From the NCBI GenBank assembly GCA_021803025.1, contig JAJZQV010000002.1:28090-92089 (forward strand): DNA of 64,000 bases, given 5' to 3'. Positions within the stretch are counted from its first letter, which is position 1. Each line of letters opens with the position of its first letter. A model generated the notes under the pieces. That model saw only the letters and a list, made by a program, of their open reading frames with translations, was not told the DNA's origin and did not search any database. A program made the translations under genes and the position numbers. Positions 26,565 through 35,206 of this stretch are shown one piece after another. Source of the DNA: Actinomycetes bacterium (GTDB lineage: Bacteria > Actinomycetota > Actinomycetes > Propionibacteriales > Propionibacteriaceae).

Positions 26565-26989
26565 TCAGCTTTGGATTGCCTGTCTGTAATTGGCCAGCAT
26601 CCGGTCGAGTTGCCGATCCTGGGTGGGGAGCAGCCAGCTGATGATCTTGTTCGCCAGAGGCCACTTGCTGGTGAACGCGAAGGCCAAGGACAGGGTCGTA
26701 CCGTCGGAATCTTGGGTGGTGGTGAAGGTCCAGATGGCGCCCGTTGAGACGTGGTCGACGATGCGTTCGTTCGGGATGTATTCCTGACGGGTCCAGACGC
26801 CGTGGAACCGGCGGCCGAACGCCCGCCATGAGGTCTCCCACGTGGAGCCGACCCCTTCACGTGTGAGAGAAACGTTGGACAAGTCGACGGGCTCGGGGTC
26901 AGCGGCCACGAAGTTGGTCGGTTCCTTCACGCCACCTTCTCTACCGGCGCGTCAACGTGGATGCTCCAGCGGCGTGCTTGCAGTTCCAT
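26565..26989 (-). pseudogene. second SRPBCC family gene, frameshifted near its 5' end
   Basis: An ATG at 26989 with a GGGAGGT ribosome site opens MELQARRWSIHVDAPVEKVA and stops after 20 codons. The expected continuation VKEPTNFVAADPEPVDLSNVSLTREGVGSTWE runs in a neighbouring frame to 26565. The joined protein (about 140 residues) has the full SRPBCC pattern, including QEYIPNERIVDHV, GTTLSLAFAFTSKWPLANKII and the long last helix. One indel near 26930 therefore breaks it. Internal GTG initiation at 26930 would give a 121-residue protein lacking the first strand. Confidence 0.7.
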
Positions 26990-27191
26990 GGCGACCTCCC
27001 AACTCCCGCGCACCTGGTCGAGGGTGAACCTCAGCGAGACAGCTGCGGCACCCTCAGTTCAGTGTCCCTCGGTTCCTGAGACCTCGCCAATGACTCCTGC
27101 AAACGGGGACAAGACCCTGGCCCATCGAGGCGTCGGGCGGCGACTGCCAAGCAGGCGTCGCCGCATCCGCTCTTGCGATGTGAGCGACTTT

Positions 27192-27627
27192 GCCGAGAGT
27201 GGTGCGTTGGCCGGCCTGGGTCATGGCACGGCACTGCGGACGGGATGGGGGCCAGATTGCCGGGCACGCTGCCGTACCCGGCGTCGAGGGACGGTCAAAC
27301 GCATTAACGGTTGTTATGGCGAGGCGAACACGGGTCGCCTGGGCCCTCAAACCCGATAACGGTTGATATGAGCCGGGTTTCGGCCCCCATAACAACCGTT
27401 TCTGCGCGGCCGGCAACAAAGCCCCCCTGAATCGCCGCTGTATTCAACCATAAACGCGTTCGAGCGCCCGTCGGCCACAACGCAACAGCGATGCACCAAT
27501 GAAGGAGCCTCGACTGGGCCCAGCAGCCACGTCAGGATGGCCATGCCATCGACCTGCAGCAGAGTCATTCCAGAGGACTCCTCCCCGGCCGAGACGCCTC
27601 GACCGTCGATCCAGGGAACGACCGCTC
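27192..27627 (-). repeat. 436-bp inverted repeat, arm B
   Basis: Reverse-complement partner of 24698-25133 and the same length by end points. The three TAACGGTTGNTATG motifs are at 27305-27318, 27356-27370 and 27388-27400. Relative to arm A there is one extra G in the run after GATTCAG and a few substitutions, so the arms have diverged a little since duplication. Between the arms lie 2058 bp with the SRPBCC genes. Outside this arm comes the conserved hypothetical gene at 27711. Confidence 0.85.
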
Positions 27628-27710
27628 TTGCCGCACTGTGCGCGAGGGTAGCCAGGGCGGCTGCGGTGATCCCGACGCACGACGACCTGTCACGCCGCGG
27701 CTCAGTCGCT

Positions 27711-28142
27711 TCAGCTTCGACGGTTCGACAGGAGTTGGCGTACCGCGGGGAGGTCGTGATCCACGATTCGTCGGAGGCGTCCCCGTGGGGTGGCGTCAAG
27801 ATCGGTGGGAGTGACTACCACCAGCGCGATGCCGTGTGCAGGGATGATCTCGTCGCGACGGGCGTCGTATCGAGCCCGCTGGATCCCGCGGTGAACTCCG
27901 CTCACCGTGACGCGATCGGGCTTGTCGAAATGCGCGACAGGACGGTCGTGTTGCAGCTCCCGGTACTCCACCACGACGTTCGCCGCGGGCCAATAGCCAT
28001 CGACTGGGAGCCGGACGCACCGCCCACCCTTGCCAGGGTCACCGAGCAGCCACTCAAAGCGATACTGGCGTTGGCCGACCTCACCCAAGGCCTGGTCGCA
28101 CAGGTCTAGCACGTAGTACTCGTCGCTTGTCTCTCGCCCCAC
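27711..28142 (-). CDS. conserved hypothetical protein, possible PD-(D/E)XK nuclease-like fold
   Basis: 143 residues. The segments EYYVLDLCDQALGEVGQRQYRFEWLLGDPG, RLPVDGYWPAANVVVEYRELQHD, HFDKPDRVTVSGVHRGIQRARYDARRDEIIPAHG and VVVTPTDLD look well conserved. I recall similar uncharacterised actinobacterial proteins. The order D-x-YWP, VVVEYRE, and later a basic helix resembles the alpha-beta core of PD-(D/E)XK enzymes, but the usual Lys is not where expected. Nuclease activity is only a suggestion. It sits between inverted repeat arm B and the mazEF module. Confidence 0.6.
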   Translation of the reverse strand: MGRETSDEYYVLDLCDQALGEVGQRQYRFEWLLGDPGKGGRCVRLPVDGYWPAANVVVEYRELQHDRPVAHFDKPDRVTVSGVHRGIQRARYDARRDEIIPAHGIALVVVTPTDLDATPRGRLRRIVDHDLPAVRQLLSNRRS

Positions 28143-28198
28143 ATGAGGACTCTAACCAGGGACTCCGACACGTCCGGATCTGCCGCCGACCGTGCGGG

Positions 28199-28546
28199 TC
28201 AGAGTTGGAGGTGTAGTCGGAGTGCGTCGTCGAGTTCGGTGACCAAGTGGGTCGGTAGTCGGCCGATCACCGGGCCGATGCGTTCGACCGATACCGAGCG
28301 AACCTGTTCGGCCTGGGCCTTGGAGTCGGTGCGGATGCCGGTCTCCTCAGCGGGAAGAAGAACCTGGAACGGAAAGACCCTGGTCGTGTTGCTCGTGATC
28401 GGCACGACCGTGACCACGCCACGACCCAGCCGGGCTGCGGTCGCGTTGGCCCGGTCGTTGCTGACGATGACTGCAGGTCGGCGCTTGTCAGCCTCCCCAG
28501 GCCGCGCCGGCTCCAGGTCGGTAAGGCGGATCTCGCCCCGGAGCAT
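28199..28546 (-). CDS. mazF: MazF/PemK-type toxin (endoribonuclease)
   Basis: 115 residues from the ATG at 28546; longer frames upstream would override the antitoxin gene. The start LRGEIRLTDLEPARPGEADKRRPAVIVSNDRAN is the MazF beta-barrel entry with the conserved RPAVIVS strand. VVTVVPITSNTTRVFPFQV and a late AEQVRSVSVERIG segment complete the pattern. MazF toxins cut mRNA at short sequence sites. The start overlaps the antitoxin stop by one base (TGATG), giving the normal antitoxin-first operon. Confidence 0.93.
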   Translation of the reverse strand: MLRGEIRLTDLEPARPGEADKRRPAVIVSNDRANATAARLGRGVVTVVPITSNTTRVFPFQVLLPAEETGIRTDSKAQAEQVRSVSVERIGPVIGRLPTHLVTELDDALRLHLQL

Positions 28547-28773
28547 CAGCCGAGTCCGTCGGAGATGGTGGCCGCCCACGCCCGGGCGTCGCCGGAGTCT
28601 TCCCATTCCTGCCACGCCGCAGCGTAGGCGTCTTCCAGTTCCGGGTCACCCAGCAGCCGGATCGCCTGCTGAATCGCCGCTGACCGGGACTTCAGACCCG
28701 CAGCCCGGGCGTACTTGTCGAGAGTCTCAACCTCGCTCGGCGAGAGACTCACGCTCAGCTTCACCTGACTCAT
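28546..28773 (-). CDS. mazE: ribbon-helix-helix antitoxin (MazE-like)
   Basis: 75 residues. The N-terminal MSQVKLSVSLSPSEVETLDKYARAAGLKSRSAAIQQAIRLL is a ribbon-helix-helix DNA-binding domain. The acidic tail (ELEDAYAAAWQEWEDSGDARAW) should wrap the MazF toxin. The RHH type is the usual partner of mycobacterial MazF. It is upstream of and coupled to mazF. A GGGTAGT...ACTACCC dyad directly before the start is a probable autoregulatory operator. Confidence 0.9.
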   Translation of the reverse strand: MSQVKLSVSLSPSEVETLDKYARAAGLKSRSAAIQQAIRLLGDPELEDAYAAAWQEWEDSGDARAWAATISDGLG

Positions 28774-28780
28774 GCCACCA

Positions 28781-28803
28781 GGGTAGTACCAACGCGACTA
28801 CCC
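28781..28803. promoter_or_regulatory. candidate operator of the mazEF module
   Basis: Inverted repeat GGGTAGT (28781-28787) and ACTACCC (28797-28803) with a 9-bp spacer lies 7 bp upstream of the antitoxin start. RHH antitoxins bind such short dyads and repress their own operon. A further TAGCTTTA AT-rich block follows outward. Confidence 0.55.
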
Positions 28804-28858
28804 CAGTAGCTTTACCGCTCATGGACTGCGTCCCTGTGATGTGGCGGGCCGTCCTCAC

Positions 28859-29932
28859 TCAGCTCGAAAACCGGAACTCCACGACGTCGCCGTCGGCCAT
28901 GACGTAGTCCTTGCCCTCGATCCTCGCCTTGCCGGCCGCACGGGCGGCAGCGATGGAGCCCAGGGAGACGAGGTCGTCGTACGAGACGACCTCGGCCTTG
29001 ATGAAGCCCTTCTGGAAGTCGGTGTGGATCACGCCCGCCGCTTCAGGGGCCGTGGCGCCCTTGCGGATCGTCCAGGCCCGGGACTCCTTCGGGCCCGTCG
29101 TGAGGTAGCTCTGCAGGCCGAGCGTCTCGAAGCCGACACGGGCGAGCACGTCGAGGCCGGGCTCCGCGATGCCGGCGTCGGCGAGGAACTCCGCCGCCTC
29201 GTCCGGCTCGAGGTCGACGAGGTCGGCCTCGAACTTCGCGTCGAGGAACACCGCCTCCGCCGGGGCAACGAGGCCGCTGAGCCTCGCCTTGAGCTCCTCG
29301 TCGGCGAGCTCGCCGGCGTCCATGTTGAACACGTACAGGTAGGGCTTGGCGGTGAGGAGGAAGAGGTCGCGGAGGAGCGTCGTGTCGAGGCCGGCCTGGA
29401 ACACCCCCGTACCGCTGTTCAGCACCTCCTGAGCGCCGAGCATCGCCTGCAGCTTCGGCTGCGTCTCCTTGCGGATCCGCGCCTCCTTCTCCACCCGCGG
29501 CAGCGCCTTCTCCATAGTCTGGAGGTCGGCGAGGATCAGCTCGGTGGTGATCGTCTCGATGTCGCTGCGGGGATCGACCTTCCCGTCGACATGGGTGACG
29601 TCGGGGTCGTTGAAGACTCTCGTCACCTGGCAGATCGCGTCCGCCTCCCGGATGTTCGCGAGGAACGCGTTGCCCATCCCCTCGCCCTGGCTCGCACCCT
29701 TGACGATGCCGGCGATGTCGACGAACGTCACCGTGGCGGGGACGACCTTCTCCGACTTGCTGAGGTCGGCGAGCACCGTGAGGCGGGGGTCCGGCACGCC
29801 CACGATGCCGGTGTTCGGCTCGATCGTCGCGAACGGGTAGTTCGCCGCGAGCACGTTGTTCCTGGTCAGCGCGTTGAACAGCGTCGACTTGCCTGCGTTG
29901 GGCATGCCGACGATGCCGATAGTGAGAGCCAC
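28859..29932 (-). CDS. ychF: redox-regulated ATPase YchF (Obg-like P-loop protein)
   Basis: 357 residues, the normal length. YchF is a universal Obg-family P-loop protein that prefers ATP and associates with ribosomes and stress responses. The G1 motif GMPNAGKSTLFNAL is at the N-terminus, then NYPFATIEPNTG, FVDIAGIVKGASQGEGMGNAFL, and YVFNMD as the divergent NKxD-type site. The C-terminal TGS domain ends in the conserved ADGDVVEFRF. Mycobacterium tuberculosis also carries ychF (Rv1112) near xseAB and DUF4245, matching the wider gene order here. Confidence 0.97.
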   Translation of the reverse strand: MALTIGIVGMPNAGKSTLFNALTRNNVLAANYPFATIEPNTGIVGVPDPRLTVLADLSKSEKVVPATVTFVDIAGIVKGASQGEGMGNAFLANIREADAICQVTRVFNDPDVTHVDGKVDPRSDIETITTELILADLQTMEKALPRVEKEARIRKETQPKLQAMLGAQEVLNSGTGVFQAGLDTTLLRDLFLLTAKPYLYVFNMDAGELADEELKARLSGLVAPAEAVFLDAKFEADLVDLEPDEAAEFLADAGIAEPGLDVLARVGFETLGLQSYLTTGPKESRAWTIRKGATAPEAAGVIHTDFQKGFIKAEVVSYDDLVSLGSIAAARAAGKARIEGKDYVMADGDVVEFRFSS

Positions 29933-30028
29933 GGTCGGACAGCCTACGGCCCCCGCCCGTCGCGCTCCTGCCGGTACTGGCGCCCGAGCGGTCTTGCCGA
30001 CACCTGCCGCGCGCCTCAGGCACTGCCC

Positions 30029-30596
30029 ATGACGAGCACGTACGACCTGTACGAAGGGCTGACGAGACTGCCGCTCGGGTCACGGGCCTCCTGGGTGCTG
30101 TACGCGCTCAAGGCGCCGACCTCCGGACGGTACGGCCCCAGGTGCGGACCCTGGCGCCGCACCATGCGGAGGTCGTCGTGCCGCTGCGCTGGAGCGTACG
30201 GAACCACATCGGCAGCCTGCACGCGATCGCCGCCGTCAACGGGCTCGAGGCGGCGATGGGTCTGCTCGCCGAGGCCACCTGGCCCCCGGGGGGAAGCGGT
30301 GGATCCCCGTGGGCATGACCGTGCGGTACGTCGCGAAGGCCACGACGGACCTGCGCTGCGTCGCGGACACCTCCACGGCGGGCTGGGAGCAGGCGGACGT
30401 GTCCGTACGGGTCACGGCCGTCCGGCGGGACGGTGTCGCCGCTGTCGAGGGTGTCATCACGATCCGCGTCAGCGACCGCCGGCTGACGGACCCGGCCGAG
30501 CACCGCGAGGCGGCTCACCGTCACGCGACGGTTCAGACTCCTCGTCGCTATCGCCCGTCGAAGTCCTTGACGATCTCGACGAAGACGTCCAGGTGA
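30029..30596 (+). pseudogene. DUF4442 (hotdog-fold) gene with two frameshifts
   Basis: Three frames must be joined. From ATG 30029: STYDLYEGLTRLPLGSRASWVLYALKAP. Then, after a shift near 30110-30125: TVRPQVRTLAPHHAEVVVPLRWSVRNHIGSLHAIAAVNGLEAAMGLLAEATWP. Then, after a second shift in the C5G6 run at 30283-30293: GKRWIPVGMTVRYVAKATTDLRCVAD, going on to VEGVITIRVSDR. The sum is a full DUF4442 protein, a thioesterase-like hotdog fold of unknown substrate. The last frame runs into the 3' end of the convergent DinB gene. A homopolymer indel in the assembly is a realistic explanation. Confidence 0.7.
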
Positions 30597-31054
30597 CCGC
30601 TGTGCTGGGCGTACTCGCCGAGCACGTGGAGCAGGATCCAGCCGAGCGTGGGCGCCTCCTCCGCCGTCGCGAACCAGCCCCCGAGGGCCGCGCGGTCGGA
30701 CAGCGACGCGGCCTCGACGATCTCGCGGGTCCGCGACGCCTGCGCGTCGAACAGCCCCGAGAGCTCCGGGTAGCCCCAGCCCTGGGGGACCTGGAACCGC
30801 CGGTTGGGTCCCCTGTCCCCCTGGGGGTCGCGCACGGGAAGGGCCGCGAAGCCCCAGACGAACCAGCGGCGCTCCATGAACACCAGGTGGGTGAGCATGC
30901 CGAGCGGCGTCCATCCCGACGGAAGGCATGAGCTCGTCCGGACGTCCTCGGGGAGGTCGGCCACCTGCGAGAGGACGTCGCGCCGGCGGGCGTCCAGGAA
31001 GTCGAGAAGCATGAGCTTCTGCTCAGGCGCGTCGCTCGGGTAGCGGGGCTCCAT
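30548..31054 (-). CDS. DinB/DUF664 family protein
   Basis: 168 residues from the ATG at 31054, which overlaps the upstream M18 peptidase stop (TGATG). The DinB-like four-helix bundle is seen in EQKLMLLDFLDARRRDVLSQVADLPEDV, WTPLGMLTHLVFMERRWFVW with the first metal His, and WILLHVLGEYAQHSGHLDVFVE, which supplies the two further His ligands. Members include mycothiol-dependent thiol transferases and isomerases in actinobacteria, so a mycothiol role is possible given mca elsewhere. That is inference. Confidence 0.85.
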   Translation of the reverse strand: MEPRYPSDAPEQKLMLLDFLDARRRDVLSQVADLPEDVRTSSCLPSGWTPLGMLTHLVFMERRWFVWGFAALPVRDPQGDRGPNRRFQVPQGWGYPELSGLFDAQASRTREIVEAASLSDRAALGGWFATAEEAPTLGWILLHVLGEYAQHSGHLDVFVEIVKDFDGR

Positions 31055-32307
31055 CACGCACCTGCCCAGTACGCCACGAGCGCCCTGGCGAGGTGGCCCG
31101 GGTCGTCCACACCGCACAGCTCCCGCGCCGAGTGCATGCTCAGGAGGGGGATGCCGACATCAACCGTCACGATGCCCAGCCTGGTCGCGGTGAGCGGTCC
31201 GATCGTGCTGCCGCACGGTACGGCGTTGTTCGAGACGAACTCCTGGGTCGGCACGCCGGCGGCGCGGCACGCGGCGTACCAGATCGCGGAGCCGGTCGCA
31301 TCGGAGGCGTACCGCTGCTGCGCGTTGAGCTTGAGCAGCGGCCCGTTGTTCGGCAGGGGCCGGTTCGTGGGGTCGTGGTGCTCGGCGTAGCTGGGGTGGA
31401 CGGCATGGCCGGCGTCCGCGGACACGCACGTCGACGAGGCCAGCGCCTGCAGGTGGGCCGACTCGTCGAGCCCGAGGGTCGTTGTGAGGCGCCGCAGCAC
31501 GTCGGCCAGGAACGGCCCGCTCGCCCCGGACCGGGTCGAGGACCCGACCTCCTCGTGGTCGAAGGCGGCGAGGACGGCCAGCGACCTTCCTGCCGACGCC
31601 TCGTCGAGGAAGGCCACCAGCGAGGCATGGACCGACGAGAGGTTGTCGAGGCGCCAGGAGGCGAAGAACTCGCCCCGGGCGCCGAAGACCGCGCTCGGCT
31701 CGGTCGGGTAGCAGAACACGTCGTAGGCGGTGAGCTCGGCCCCGGGCGCCCCAGCCGCCGCGAGGAGGAGCTCGTACGGGTCGGGCCCGTCCCCGACCGC
31801 GTACACGGGCTGCAGGTGCCGCTGCCGGTCGAGCTGCACGTGGTCAGCGAGGGTGCGGTCGAGGTGGGGCGCCAGGTGCGGCACCCGGAGGATCGGGCCG
31901 GTCGCCACGAGTCGTACGTCGCCGTCACGGGTGACGAGACGGCCGGCGAGGCCGAGCTCCCGGTCAAGCCACGTGCCGAGCAGCGGACCGCCGTAGACCT
32001 CCACGCCGAGCTGCTTCCAGCCGGCGGACGACAGGAGCGGGTTCGGCTTGAGCTTCAGCGCGGGCGAGTCCGTGTGGGACCCGACGATGCGCACACCGTC
32101 CGTGGGCTCCCAGCCGTCGGGGATGCGCCACGCGATGACCGCGCCGTCCCGGACCGCGTACCCACGACGCTCCGGCTGCCAGGGGTCGGCCTCGCGGACG
32201 GCCGTGAACTGCGAGGAGTCGAGCCGCCTCGCGATCTCGGCGGCCGCGTGGTACGAGGTGGGCGATGCGGCGACGAACGCGGCGAGGTCGTCGATGTGGG
32301 AAGCCAT
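31054..32307 (-). CDS. M18 family aminopeptidase
   Basis: 417 residues from the ATG at 32307; two in-frame ATGs lie slightly upstream. M18 enzymes are cytosolic di-zinc aminopeptidases (aspartyl aminopeptidase group) that form dodecamers. Visible motifs are SHTDSPALKLKPNP with the first metal His and Asp, DNLSSVHASL, FDHEEVGSSTRSGASGPFL with the catalytic Glu-Glu, and PLLSMHSARELCG with the last His. Length is within the 410-440 range. The downstream DinB gene is translationally coupled. Confidence 0.94.
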   Translation of the reverse strand: MASHIDDLAAFVAASPTSYHAAAEIARRLDSSQFTAVREADPWQPERRGYAVRDGAVIAWRIPDGWEPTDGVRIVGSHTDSPALKLKPNPLLSSAGWKQLGVEVYGGPLLGTWLDRELGLAGRLVTRDGDVRLVATGPILRVPHLAPHLDRTLADHVQLDRQRHLQPVYAVGDGPDPYELLLAAAGAPGAELTAYDVFCYPTEPSAVFGARGEFFASWRLDNLSSVHASLVAFLDEASAGRSLAVLAAFDHEEVGSSTRSGASGPFLADVLRRLTTTLGLDESAHLQALASSTCVSADAGHAVHPSYAEHHDPTNRPLPNNGPLLKLNAQQRYASDATGSAIWYAACRAAGVPTQEFVSNNAVPCGSTIGPLTATRLGIVTVDVGIPLLSMHSARELCGVDDPGHLARALVAYWAGA

Positions 32308-32391
32308 GGCTGCCATTCTGCCGACCACGGATCGGTGCCCGCCGGGTGTCGCACCCGGAAAGTGTCAGTGCCCCCCAGGAGAATCCCAGGT

Positions 32392-33942
32392 ATGGACGCC
32401 ATCACGGTCATCGTCACCCTCCTCGTGGGACTGCTGCTGGGTGCAGCGGCTGCCTGGGCGGTGATGCGGTCCCGCGCGTCGTCTGTCGCCGGGGAGCGCG
32501 AGACGAGCCTGCGCGCGGAGGCGGCGACGGCACGTGCGGAAGCGTCCGCGGCGCGCGCCGACCTGGCCCACAGCCAGACCGAGACCGAGCGGGCACGCGC
32601 CGACGTAGGCCAGACACGGGCCGATGCCATGGCGATCCGGGCCGAGATGGCCGAGCTGCAGGCGCGGATCGCGGGCGCAGAGGCGGAGCGGGACGCAGCG
32701 GTGCGTCGCGCCGAGGAGCTCGGGGCCGACCGGGAGTCGCTGCTCGCCCAGTTCAAGGCACTGTCCACCGAGGTCCTCGACCGCCAGAGCAAGGTCGCGG
32801 ACGCGTCGGCCGAGCAGCGCCTGAAGGCGACGGAGATGGTCATGGCTCCCATGAAGGCGAGCCTCGACCGGTTCGAGGCCCGGCTCACGGAGGTGGAGAA
32901 GGAGCGCGTCGCCATCGCGTCCGAGCTGCGCGAGCAGGTACGGGCGGTCCAGCTCACCGGTGACCAGGTGCGACGCGAGACGACCGCGCTGACGACGGCG
33001 CTGCGCAAGCCGCAGGTGCGCGGCCAGTGGGGCGAGCTGCAGCTCAAGCGGGTCGTCGAGCTGGCCGGCATGCTCGAGCACTGCGACTTCGTCCAGCAGC
33101 AGACCAGCTCGACGGACGACCGGGTGATCCGACCCGACCTCAAGGTCCTGCTCGCGGAGGGCAAGTTCGTCTACGTCGACGCGAAGGTCCCCCTGAGCGC
33201 GTTCCTCGACGCCCAGGAGGCCGCCGACGCCGCAGAGCGGCAGCGCTGCCTGGGCCTGTTCGCCAAGAACGTGCGTGGGCACGCCGACGCGCTGAGCGGC
33301 AAGCAGTACTGGAAGGCCGACGCGGCGACGCCGGAGTTCGTCGTGCTGTTCATGCCGAGCGAGTCGCTGTACGCCGAGGCCCTGCAGCAGATGCCGGACC
33401 TGACCGAGTACGCGGCGGGCAAGAACATCATCATCGCGACGCCCTCGACGCTCATCGCGATGCTTCGCTCGGTCGCCTACGGCTGGCGCCAGGTCGCCCT
33501 GGCCCAGTCCGCCAAGGAGATCACGCACCTCGGCAGGGAGCTGTACGACCGGCTGGCCACGATGGGCACTCACTTCGACAAGGTCGGGCGCAGCCTCGGC
33601 ACGAGCGTCAAGGCGTACAACTCGGCCGTGGCCTCGCTCGAGGGACGCGTGCTCGTCACGGCTCGCCGCTTCCGCGACCTGCAGGTGACGCAGGACGAGC
33701 TCGACAGCGTGAACCAGCTCCACGAGACCGTGCGCCAGATCGCCGCGCCTGAGCTGGTGGACGACGCCGTCCGGGTCACGCCGATGGTCGGCCGTGAGCT
33801 GCGCGCCCTCCAGTCGGTGCTCGACGACGAGGATCTGCCCTCGTCGGAGATCGAGCTCCTGCAGCGCCCGGAGCCGACGACCGAGGAGCTCGCCAGCGAC
33901 GGCACACGTCCCGCGGCGGGTGGCCGCGCGACTAGTGTCTGA
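32392..33942 (+). CDS. rmuC: DNA recombination protein RmuC
   Basis: 516 residues from the ATG at 32392 with a CAGGAGA ribosome site. The N-terminal helix TVIVTLLVGLLLGAAAAWAVM is a membrane anchor. It is followed by a long Ala/Arg/Glu-rich coiled coil (about residues 30-120) and then the RmuC domain: RGQWGELQLKRVVELAGMLEHCDFVQQ, KFVYVDAKVPLSAFLDAQE, VLFMPSESLYAEAL and IIIATPSTLIAMLRSVAYGWRQ. These are conserved in RmuC, a PD-(D/E)XK-type protein that limits DNA inversions at short inverted repeats. The C-terminal tail is acidic and Pro-rich. Confidence 0.95.
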   Translation: MDAITVIVTLLVGLLLGAAAAWAVMRSRASSVAGERETSLRAEAATARAEASAARADLAHSQTETERARADVGQTRADAMAIRAEMAELQARIAGAEAERDAAVRRAEELGADRESLLAQFKALSTEVLDRQSKVADASAEQRLKATEMVMAPMKASLDRFEARLTEVEKERVAIASELREQVRAVQLTGDQVRRETTALTTALRKPQVRGQWGELQLKRVVELAGMLEHCDFVQQQTSSTDDRVIRPDLKVLLAEGKFVYVDAKVPLSAFLDAQEAADAAERQRCLGLFAKNVRGHADALSGKQYWKADAATPEFVVLFMPSESLYAEALQQMPDLTEYAAGKNIIIATPSTLIAMLRSVAYGWRQVALAQSAKEITHLGRELYDRLATMGTHFDKVGRSLGTSVKAYNSAVASLEGRVLVTARRFRDLQVTQDELDSVNQLHETVRQIAAPELVDDAVRVTPMVGRELRALQSVLDDEDLPSSEIELLQRPEPTTEELASDGTRPAAGGRATSV

Positions 33943-33946
33943 CGAC

Positions 33947-35197
33947 ATGACTAGGGTGCCGACCGCTGCGGACGTCGACGCGGCGGCTGCACGACTCCAG
34001 GGGATCGTGACGCGCACCCCACTCCAGCTGAACGTCCGGCTGTCAGCCCTCACGGGCGCGGACGTGTGGGTGAAGCGCGAGGACCTGCAGCCGGTCCGGT
34101 CGTACAAGCTGCGCGGCGCCTACAACCGCATCGCGCAGCTCACGCCCGAGGAACGCGCCGCCGGTGTCGTCTGCGCCTCCGCGGGCAACCACGGCCAGGG
34201 GGTCGCCTTCGCCTGCCGGCGGCTCGGGATCAACGGGCGCATCGTCGTCCCGTCCACCACGCCGCGCCAGAAGCGGGACCGGATGCTCGCGATCGGTGGC
34301 GACGCGGTCCAGCTCGTCGTGAGCGGTGACACGTACGACGAGGCGGAGGCCGCGGCGAGCGAGTACGCCGCAGCGACTGGCGCGGTGATCGTCCATGCGT
34401 TCGACCACCCGGAGACGATCGCCGGACAGGGGACGGTGGCTGCCGAGATCGTGGACGCACTGGGCCGGGCTCCTGACGTCGTGGTCGTGCCGGTGGGTGG
34501 CGGCGGGCTCCTCGCCGGAGTCGTCACCTGGTTCGCCGAGCGCAGGCCGGGTACTCGGGTGGTGGGCGTGGAACCCGCGGGGGCCGCCAGCCTGAGAGCC
34601 GCCCTCGACGCCGGCGGCCCGGTCGACCTCGAGCACGTCGACACGTTCGTGGACGGGGCCGCGGTCCGCCGGATCGGCGAGGCTCCGTACCAGGTGGTCG
34701 CCGCTGCCGGCACCGAGGTCGTCACGGTCCCCGAGGGTGCGGTCTGCAGCGAGATGCTCGACATGTACCAGACGGACGGCATCATCGCGGAGCCCGCAGG
34801 GGCGCTCGCCACCGCTGCGCTGCGGTCTGCGGTGCACGTGCAGCCCGGCCAGACCGTCGTCGCGATCGTCTCCGGGGGCAACAACGACGTGTCGCGCTAC
34901 TCGGAGATCGTGGAGCGGTCGCTCGTGTTCGAAGGGCGCAAGCACTACTTCCTCGTGAACTTCCCCCAGGAGCCCGGCGCGCTGCGCCGGTTCCTCGACG
35001 AGGTGCTCGGACCCGACGACGACATCACGCTCTTCGAGTACGTGAAGCGCTCCAACCGGGAGCTCGGGCCCGCCCTCGTCGGCATCGAGCTCGGCGACCC
35101 GGCCGAGCTCCCGGCACTCATGGCGCGCATGGCCGCCTCGCCCATGACGGTCGAGCCCATCGACCCCGAAGGGCCCTTCTACCGCTTCCTCATCTAG
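33947..35197 (+). CDS. ilvA: threonine ammonia-lyase (threonine deaminase)
   Basis: 416 residues. It converts threonine to 2-oxobutyrate, the first step to isoleucine. The PLP lysine is in RSYKLRGAYNRI, the phosphate loop is VPVGGGGLLAG, and SAGNHGQGVAFAC is the serine/threonine dehydratase signature. The C-terminal ~80 residues (HYFLVNFPQEPGALRRFLDEVLG) are one ACT-like regulatory domain, so this is the shorter biosynthetic type. The ATG at 33947 is 8 nt after TAGTGT within the rmuC stop region. A GTG at 33935 would add four residues. Confidence 0.95.
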   Translation: MTRVPTAADVDAAAARLQGIVTRTPLQLNVRLSALTGADVWVKREDLQPVRSYKLRGAYNRIAQLTPEERAAGVVCASAGNHGQGVAFACRRLGINGRIVVPSTTPRQKRDRMLAIGGDAVQLVVSGDTYDEAEAAASEYAAATGAVIVHAFDHPETIAGQGTVAAEIVDALGRAPDVVVVPVGGGGLLAGVVTWFAERRPGTRVVGVEPAGAASLRAALDAGGPVDLEHVDTFVDGAAVRRIGEAPYQVVAAAGTEVVTVPEGAVCSEMLDMYQTDGIIAEPAGALATAALRSAVHVQPGQTVVAIVSGGNNDVSRYSEIVERSLVFEGRKHYFLVNFPQEPGALRRFLDEVLGPDDDITLFEYVKRSNRELGPALVGIELGDPAELPALMARMAASPMTVEPIDPEGPFYRFLI

Positions 35198-35206
35198 CCC
35201 ACCGCC

